Both the position numbers and the translations under genes were made by a program. The notes under the pieces were generated by a model. The model had not been told where the DNA came from, ran no database searches, and was given only the letters and a program-made list of their open reading frames with translations. Source: Symsagittifera roscoffensis (taxonomy: Eukaryota; Xenacoelomorpha; Acoela; Convolutidae). From it: a DNA stretch of 64,000 nucleotides. Within the stretch, counting starts at the first letter, position 1, and each line of letters opens with the position of its first letter. The stretch spans positions 60,493,584 to 60,557,583 of the forward strand of contig NC_087062.1 in NCBI RefSeq assembly GCF_963678635.1, given 5' to 3'. Below are positions 59,701 to 64,000 of the stretch, one piece after another.

Positions 59701-60834
59701 CATCTGCACTCGTCCCAAATAAAGCGTGCTCTGGCACTGTCCGCATAGATCCCCGTGGTCTTTGCACAAATTGAGCATTTTAGTGAAATTCAGGAGTGCC
59801 ATGTCGTACACCAGCATCTTCAGATTTACAAATCCCAAAGAACAGTTCGCTTCGATCTCCAACTCAACTTCGCCAAAGTCTACTGACAACTGCAACTGTT
59901 GCTCGTAGAACGTTTTCGCTGCCTCCATTTCCTTCGTTAGTACACACACATCTCCAATTGACCCTAGAGCTCTGAAGACACTTCTGTGGTCGTTCCTATT
60001 GGAGCATATCTTGTAGAACTTCTCGTAGCACTTTCCAGCCACTTCGAATCTGCCCAAGATCTGATTGAGAAGTCCTAAATTGTAGAAAATCTTGTGTAGG
60101 TTGGGTTGGTGGGGTAGATTCTTGGAGACGTTGAGGCTGTGGAGGTAGTAGCGAAGGGAGCTTCTGAATTCCTCCAAGCGGAAGTAGATGTAACCAAGAG
60201 TGAAAAGAACACTACACTGAACGTCCTCGTCGCATTTTTCGGCCACAAGCAGCACCTAAAACCAACTTTATTTCCTCCCGGCTTTTTAAACGTCCCCGCC
60301 ATCTATCCCTAATCAACTACATTTAATTCAATTTTTAATTAAATTTTCGATCACCTGATGTAATTACAACTTACATTAGCCGGTATCCATTTTAAGAATT
60401 TTTACAAAATGTCGACTGCACATATAGCCTTGTAAATCCCTGGTTACCAGAATGTCTAGACCAACCCTACACGCTATAACGAAAGATGTTCAATTGATTT
60501 CTACGTAAACATCAAGCTGCCTCTTACCTGTTTGAAATATGGCAACGCTTTGCTGAACTGCTCAGTAGACGCATAGAACTTCCCCAATGTGAGGTGGGCG
60601 TTCATTATCAAGGGAGACGAGTTCTCGGAGGGAGGCGATATAGAGTTAGCCAGCGCGACATGCTTCAGCAGAGAGGTCTCCGCATTTGAGTGCTCTTTGC
60701 TGCACTGGTAGGCCAGACCTAGATTGCCAGTGGCCACGCATTGTCCAACCATATCTCTTTTCTCCCCACTCAGTTCGATTTCCATCGTGAAATACTTGAT
60801 AGCACCTTCGTAGTTCTTCAGCTCCACGCAGCAG
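46843..60834 (-). CDS. TPR-CHAT protein gene (TTC28-like), 3' part
   Basis: Six minus-strand exons are inferred: 60834-60528, 60255-59093, 58547-58315, 51755-51345, 50445 to about 47885 (interrupted by a MITE) and 47736-46843. Donors and acceptors are GT-AG, and phases agree at every junction (0, 2, 1, 1, 0). The product is a series of TPR helices (about 700 residues visible), then a CHAT domain, then a ~300-residue Ser/Asn-rich tail ending MFKPANKFNL. TPR-CHAT proteins are large animal scaffold-like proteins. The first exon seen is preceded by an acceptor (GGGTTTAG), so the start codon and more TPRs lie upstream of 60834, possibly outside the window. Introns range from 272 bases to 6.6 kb and hold a tRNA gene and transposons. 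Confidence 0.85.
47885..50445 (-). pseudogene. CHAT exon, interrupted by a MITE near its 3' end
   Basis: About 713 codons up to 48305. The CHAT domain occupies roughly the middle: VVMFGPKSRRCDEL..., YQMVVICITIVETDD, KNIVLLIPSAND, YLSCALLNSGASSVLLSHL and EGESVNAAACYALRQIRKSS, ending DFLTFPYLFNI. In catalytic CHAT proteases a His follows the VVI strand and a Cys follows the later strand; here I see ITI and PSAN at those places, so it is probably catalytically dead. A 385-base hAT-type MITE with its 8-base duplication sits at 47912-48304. Without it, the frame continues nine codons to a GTAAGC donor at 47884 in phase with the last exon. With it, translation enters the MITE and stops at 48161-48163. 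Confidence 0.75.
47920..48304. mobile_element. hAT-type MITE inside the CHAT exon
   Basis: Termini CAGGGGCGGATTTGG and CGGCCCCTG, flanked by perfect duplications ATTCTGAG at 47912-47919 and 48305-48312. 385 bases, no transposase; interior shares GGCGC and CCTTTAGAAAAATTTTAGGGTCAG blocks with the copy at 58599. Poly-G run near the left end. Confidence 0.93.
50446..51344 (-). other. Intron of the TPR-CHAT gene carrying the tRNA gene
   Basis: 899 bases between the TPR exon and the CHAT exon. Apart from tRNA-Pro and its repeat-like flank (51045-51165, similar to 1905-2030), nothing is recognised. Confidence 0.7.
51170..51240 (-). tRNA. tRNA-Pro (AGG)
   Basis: On the minus strand a 71-base cloverleaf starts GGGACAG and ends CTGTCCC, forming a perfect 7-bp acceptor stem. 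D arm GTGGTCTAGTGGTATGAT holds the A box; the anticodon stem CTCGC/GCGAG encloses TTAGGGT, giving anticodon AGG (proline). The T arm CCCGGGTTCAATTCCCGG carries the B box. There is no intron and no encoded CCA. The body is the standard animal tRNA-Pro; the acceptor stem differs from the more usual GGCTCG-type. It lies in an intron of the TPR-CHAT gene in the same orientation. No long T-run terminator follows immediately; a poly-T (RC of AAAAAA at ~51160-51165) is a few bases downstream. Confidence 0.96.
51345..51755 (-). CDS. TPR exon before the CHAT exon
   Basis: 411 bases, entering in phase 1 after the acceptor TTTCATTTAG and leaving in phase 1 at AAAAAG|GTTCGT, a weak donor. Encodes SLLNECLELSCELDDIEVKH, NFDLGDYQNALMHYDHAIAY and similar helices, i.e. 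two to three further TPR-like repeats. The joined codon with the next exon gives Asp, followed by YKRSLVFSDVIKF. Confidence 0.8.
52030..55480. repeat. Diverged satellite inside the TIR element
   Basis: Degraded units of ~80-95 bases with the phrases AAGCAAGCTATTCAAGC, GATGAAACTTTGAAAT, TTCAAGTTATTTCATAGA and CCGAATCGGTTCGCGAAAAG. Open frames here are repeat artefacts (similar peptides recur in several). Confidence 0.8.
52506..52560. repeat. Perfect 55-bp palindrome
   Basis: Two 27-base arms (ACCGAGAAAACTTTGAAATA onward and its exact complement) separated by one base. It sits in the satellite and duplicates one satellite segment in inverted orientation. Confidence 0.93.
55834..56314. other. 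Intronic, nothing recognised
   Basis: AT-rich. A small hairpin ATTGGCTA-GAGT-TAGCCAAT lies near 56090-56110. No gene or repeat is supported. Confidence 0.5.
56315..56840. repeat. Dispersed repeat family A, copy 2
   Basis: Starts CATAGCCAACAGATAGTTGG and has GAGAAAACTTAATCAA, TCCACTTTCGAAACAAGAAG and TATTCACTACGTTCATAA in family order. Moderately diverged from the copy at 45010. Confidence 0.75.
57035..57475. repeat. Dispersed repeat family A, copy 3
   Basis: Very close to copy 1: CATAGTCAATCGAAGATTGG, AAAGAGTAATGAAAGCAAG, TTATGATTGGCGCTTT, TTTCAGCAGATGAATTTC and AGAGTCTTCACTACGTTCAT. The block with ATGCCCTTTA is partly duplicated at 57200. Confidence 0.8.
57476..58314. other. Intronic interval without recognised features
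   Basis: Part of the 6.6-kb intron between the third TPR exon and the exon at 51755. Two overlapping open frames near 57837-58040 (both strands) have no recognisable features. Confidence 0.5.
58315..60834 (-). CDS. TPR exons of the TPR-CHAT gene (three exons)
   Basis: Exons 60834-60528 (102 codons), 60255-59093 (387) and 58547-58315 (77). TPR signatures are easy to see: NLGLAYQCSKEHSNAE, TLGKFYASTEQFSKALPYF, TLGYIYFRLEEFRSSLRYY, NLGLLNQILGRFEVAGKCY, LGFVNLKMLVYDMALLNF, YLGRVQMKLNNFHVATQYF, NKALTVFKYLL-type helices. Roughly ten repeats of ~34-40 residues, several of the longer variety typical of LGN/TTC28-like proteins. The junction 60528/60255 rebuilds an uninterrupted repeat (YFKQ then VLLVAEKC), which supports the splice. 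TPR arrays bind partner proteins; partners are unknown. Confidence 0.87.
58599..59025. mobile_element. hAT-type MITE in a TPR-CHAT intron
   Basis: Termini CAGGGGCGGATCTAGG and TAAATCCGCCCCTG, 427 bases, flanked by perfect ATTTTAAA duplications (58591-58598 and 59026-59033). Poly-G/C runs lie inside both ends. It occupies most of the intron between exons 59093 and 58547. Confidence 0.93.
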
Positions 60835-61234
60835 CTAAACCCAACAAGTTTCTTTTCATTAAATGAACTAGATCTTCACCAAAACTCTAGATACCCACCG
60901 GAAAAAAGGTAAACTTTTTGCTTCGCTTGAAAGATCAGTGGTTCGAGATCCCATCCCAGTCGTTAAAAATGCATACAGAGAAGATAGGGTATTAGAGTAA
61001 CAACAACAACCGAACAAAAATCAAACACAGAGGCGAAGCGGAGCTTCGCACCACTTGCCAAGCAACACTAACATAAAATAACAAGACAGCTCGTACCAGC
61101 GCAAATTCCTGAATGTTCCAGCTGCCTTTTGAGGTCTATGGAGCAGTAATAACATGAAAAAATAAGATGTCAAAAAGAAAATGAAATTTTTTTAAATTAG
61201 ATTTATTTTGTGAAAATCATCCCCCATGCGCCAT
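60835..61234. other. Intron or upstream region with SINE-like fragments
   Basis: At 60930-61060 a B-box-like GGTTCGAGATCCC is followed by CACAGAGGCGAAGCGGAGCTTCGC, the hairpin block also found in the tRNA-like elements at 45970 and 62605. The rest is AT-rich. No exon could be identified. Confidence 0.4.
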
Positions 61235-61640
61235 ATAAAGTACAAAGTGATAAAATTAGCTTGTAGTAACATATCAATTATGGCAAATAATCTTCCTTCA
61301 ACCAATTTGGAAAGATTTCTATGACGGATTAAATCTCCGCTTACGCGTTAATAGCGCGTTAATTGTCCCAAATTGGGCCAAAATAGCTATCTTTGATCAT
61401 TTTTCGTAAAGTTATGGGGGTTTACAGGTAAAAAATCTTTTCAAATTTAAGCTTAAGACAACAATACCTTTTGAATGATTCAAAAATTCGTCAAAAATGG
61501 CTATTTAAAAACTCGAAATTTGTCTGAAGAAAAAACCCACCCCGAGCACAACTATTCCGTTACTTTCGTTACGAAAGTCGGAACAAAAACATTCAAAGCC
61601 GAAAATGAAAACTTTTCAGAAAAAAATAGGTCAATCAAAC
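61235..61640. repeat. Dispersed repeat, reverse copy of 22440-22920
   Basis: Reverse complement of the LTR-flank repeat: shared phrases include AATCTCCGCTTACGCGTTAA, TCAATTATGGCAAATAA, GACAACAATACCTTTT and TTTGTCTGAAGAAAAACCC. Diverged by many substitutions. Confidence 0.75.
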
Positions 61641-62604
61641 TTTCATGTCTCGATAGAAGTTCATTCCAGCAAACACCCCAAACGCTTAAATTTTAAATCA
61701 TCAACAACGGAAAAAAATTTACGAAAAGAAACAAAGCCGACAATTTTTGAGCAGGCACAAGTTGAGCCGAAAATATTATTTCATGAAAAAATGTTTAAAA
61801 TCCCACCTCAAAGAACAATGGACAACAATTGCACTTGCAACTACAATGGAAAATGCTTACAGCAAAAAAAATCAGTGATGTGGCAACTAAGCCGACCATC
61901 TTTGAGCAGACACCAACTGAACCGGAAAATTTTTTTTTAAATTAGAATGAAATTAGAATGAACAACCTTTGCACGTGCAACTAGAAAAAAAAACTGTCTA
62001 CAACACAAGCTAAATCGGTTGTGGCAATTTAGCCGACAAAGCCTGAGCGAACAAACGAAAAACACTTCATTTTTCTCGGATTTTTTTTCAATTTCCTTGA
62101 TACTGAAAAAAACTAAGATCCGGCCATAACGACTCCAACCCCAGAGTAAAAAAAGCAACTGCTTTACCTCCAGGCCAAGTGGGAAGCAACCTGGAACATG
62201 CTAAGAGAAGGTAAGAGGAGACGAAGAAAAGAAAATAGAAAAGAAGTGATTCAACTGATTTTGTTAAACTTATTGTTAACCCAAAAAAGTCCATATTCCA
62301 GATTAATAAGTCTTGCTTATCGCAAGCGTAAGCAGCTTGTATATTGGCCCTTCTCATAAGGCAGAAAACAAGATAAAAAAGAGCTTCGCATCACTTCGAT
62401 ACAGTGAGAAAAACTGAAAAAGTTCAGACTTTCCAAAACTAACTATCAAAATCTCGTTTTCTCTAAAAATTGTTTAAAAGCGGAAGAAAACTAAGACAGA
62501 TACAAGATTAAATAGTTAGTAGATATGAAATTGTTGGATACTTTTTTCTTCGAAGGAATTTGCTAAAGAAAGCTCTATAAAGCAAGCGAAACTAATATTG
62601 ATAT
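61641..62604. other. Non-coding, no feature supported
   Basis: AT-rich. Two weakly similar segments around 61780-61950 and 61930-62050 (ACAATTGCACTTGCAACTA versus AACCTTTGCACGTGCAACTAG) suggest a diverged ~130-150-base tandem duplication. No gene seen. Confidence 0.4.
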
Positions 62605-62736
62605 TGATACACAGAAGCGAAGCTGAGCTTCGGAACACTGGCGACGACACAACAAGTATAGGACGAAAAAAGTATGATGCTAAAGTACCACAGAGCAGTT
62701 CGAACGATGCAACCACTGAGCAAGGAACTAAAAAAA
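62605..62736 (-). mobile_element. tRNA-like SINE fragment
   Basis: On the minus strand: GCTCAGTGGTTGCATCGTTCGAA, merging A- and B-box-like sequences, followed by the GAAGCTCAGCTTCGCTTCTGTG hairpin block shared with 45970-46170. Too short and degraded to be a working tRNA. Confidence 0.4.
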
Positions 62737-62737
62737 A

Positions 62738-63640
62738 CATAGCCAACAAATAGCTGGAAAAAATTCAATGAACACAAGGAAACAGAAATTAACATGTTTT
62801 AGAAAACTTCAACTTTCGCAATTAATGCTCTTTTTGAATTTCAAGACGAATTTATGATTGACACCTTTAAAAAAATAATAATAATTCAATTTGAGAAAAC
62901 TGGATCAATCGATTAACTTTAAATTCCGCTGGGAAATTTGAAATATAGCCAACAGACCGTTGGCAAAGAGTCAAAAAAAGCAAGTTAACAGAAAAAAAAA
63001 TAACTTCCTTTGAAAAAGCTCATCTTTCGGATTTTAAAGAAACAAAATGACCTTTGAATTTCTAAAACCATTTATGACTGACACTTTTTTGATTATATTA
63101 ATCAAATTTGAAAAAACTGGATCAATAAGTAAGTTCTTTATTTCGCTGGAAATCTAAAGTTTAAACTCCACTTTCGAAACTATAAGTCAATCACGCTTTT
63201 GGTGACCATTACACTCTCGCTGTTCGATCGAGGAGTTTCCCTTCGTTTCAACGAAAGAAATGAAATGACCTTGAAACGAAATCAAAAGCCAAACTGCATA
63301 AATCAAAAAAGAGCGTGAACAAAACAAAAAAAATCACCAAGATCTCTATAAAACTACTCACTACGTTCATAATTTTTAATTAAAATCCACTTTCGAAACT
63401 AGAAGTCCTTTCGTTTTTTCCACCTTTCTACTTGGAGCGCGCAATTTATTTAACTTTTAGCAGATGAATTTGAATTAAAATCAAAAAGGTATATACACTC
63501 AAATGCATTCAAAAACGTATTAATATGCTTGAATGCACATCTGCAATTATTACAGTATTTTAAGACTTTTTCATTTAAAAAAACGAACAAAAATCACTAA
63601 GAATTATAGAGTCTTCACTACGTTCAATGGCTCTTAATCT
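62738..63640. repeat. Dispersed repeat family A, copies 4 and 5
   Basis: Two successive copies start at ~62738 (CATAGCCAACAAATAGCTGG) and ~62944 (ATAGCCAACAGACCGTTGG). The second continues through GAAAAAACTGGATCAATAAG, TCCACTTTCGAAACTATAAG, GCAGATGAATTTGAATT and AGAGTCTTCACTACGTTCAA. The first is cut short by the second. Confidence 0.75.
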
Positions 63641-64000
63641 ATAAAATAATCTTATCATGGGCCTTTTAAGCACATAAAAAGCAAAAAGTAAGCAGCCGAA
63701 AAATGAAGATTTAAAATTGTGAAAAAGAGCATTTCAGTATTCAGAGGCGTTCAGAAATTTTATGAAAATGAGCATTTCAGTAAGAAAGTCGTTTACAAAA
63801 AGAAAAAAATCTGTTAGAAAGGTTATCCACCAGCTGTTTAAACAGGCTGAGGATAGTGAACGCCATGCAGTTGTAGAATCATTTCCGACTCGGATCGGAA
63901 TCCAGATGCACCCTAAACTTTCCTAATTATCAGCGAGTTTTGACTCTTGCCCTTGACAGCCTCTTTCCCTGTCTCTTGCCCTTGACACGGCTTTACTACT
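63641..64000. other. Window end, nothing recognised
   Basis: Contains a short direct repeat (ATGAGCATTTCAGTA-like, near 63726 and 63768) and, at the very end, two copies of TCTTGCCCTTGACA. An upstream exon of the TPR-CHAT gene could lie beyond the window. Confidence 0.4.

Overview
This is nuclear DNA from an invertebrate animal. It is AT-rich, its genes are split by GT-AG introns, and it carries an intronless tRNA-Pro(AGG) gene, a TPR-CHAT gene of the metazoan TTC28-like type, a probable BEN-domain gene, a Ty3/gypsy-type LTR element and hAT-type MITEs. I cannot name the species. A 200-base run of N at 9440-9639 is a scaffold join, so the order and orientation of the two contigs is an assembly inference.

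Layout. 1-6700 is mostly tandem repeats: 24-bp, ~21-bp and 32-bp minisatellites, a ~179-bp satellite, and a CAAGG-rich minisatellite in three ~700-bp higher-order units. 6785-8529 (+) is a compact six-exon gene of 459 codons with a probable C-terminal BEN domain. After the gap, 9640-38185 is one rearranged LTR retroelement. Its 3' half (P/S/T-rich ORFs, an envelope-like gene, an unrecognised downstream ORF and the 3' LTR) lies on +. Its 5' half (5' LTR, primer-binding site, a small ORF overlapping gag, gag, protease, RT-RNase H, integrase with a GPY/F-type end) lies on -. The two 408-bp LTRs are inverted relative to each other, yet their outer flanks share CTTT. One insertion followed by an inversion explains this, and so does a misjoin. 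The envelope region carries nested tandem duplications (2808 and 975 bp units), and the ORF3 end plus LTR plus flank is tandemly duplicated (4816-bp period). Many frame breaks fall on homopolymers.

38.2-46.6 kb is gene-poor: a 336-bp near-perfect palindrome, a truncated MITE, a diverged satellite, a dispersed repeat and a tRNA-like SINE. 46843-60834 (-) is the 3' part of a TPR-CHAT gene; six exons were worked out with consistent intron phases, and the 5' end is upstream of 60834. Its introns hold the tRNA-Pro gene, a 4.0-kb TIR element filled with satellite and flanked by the 8-bp duplication CAAGCGAG, and a hAT-type MITE. A second MITE with a perfect 8-bp duplication sits inside the CHAT exon and introduces a premature stop. 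60.8-64 kb is repeats.

Most notable: the split, inverted env-bearing retroelement with its pre-gag ORF and unrecognised ORF3; the MITE in the CHAT exon; and the satellite-carrying TIR element.
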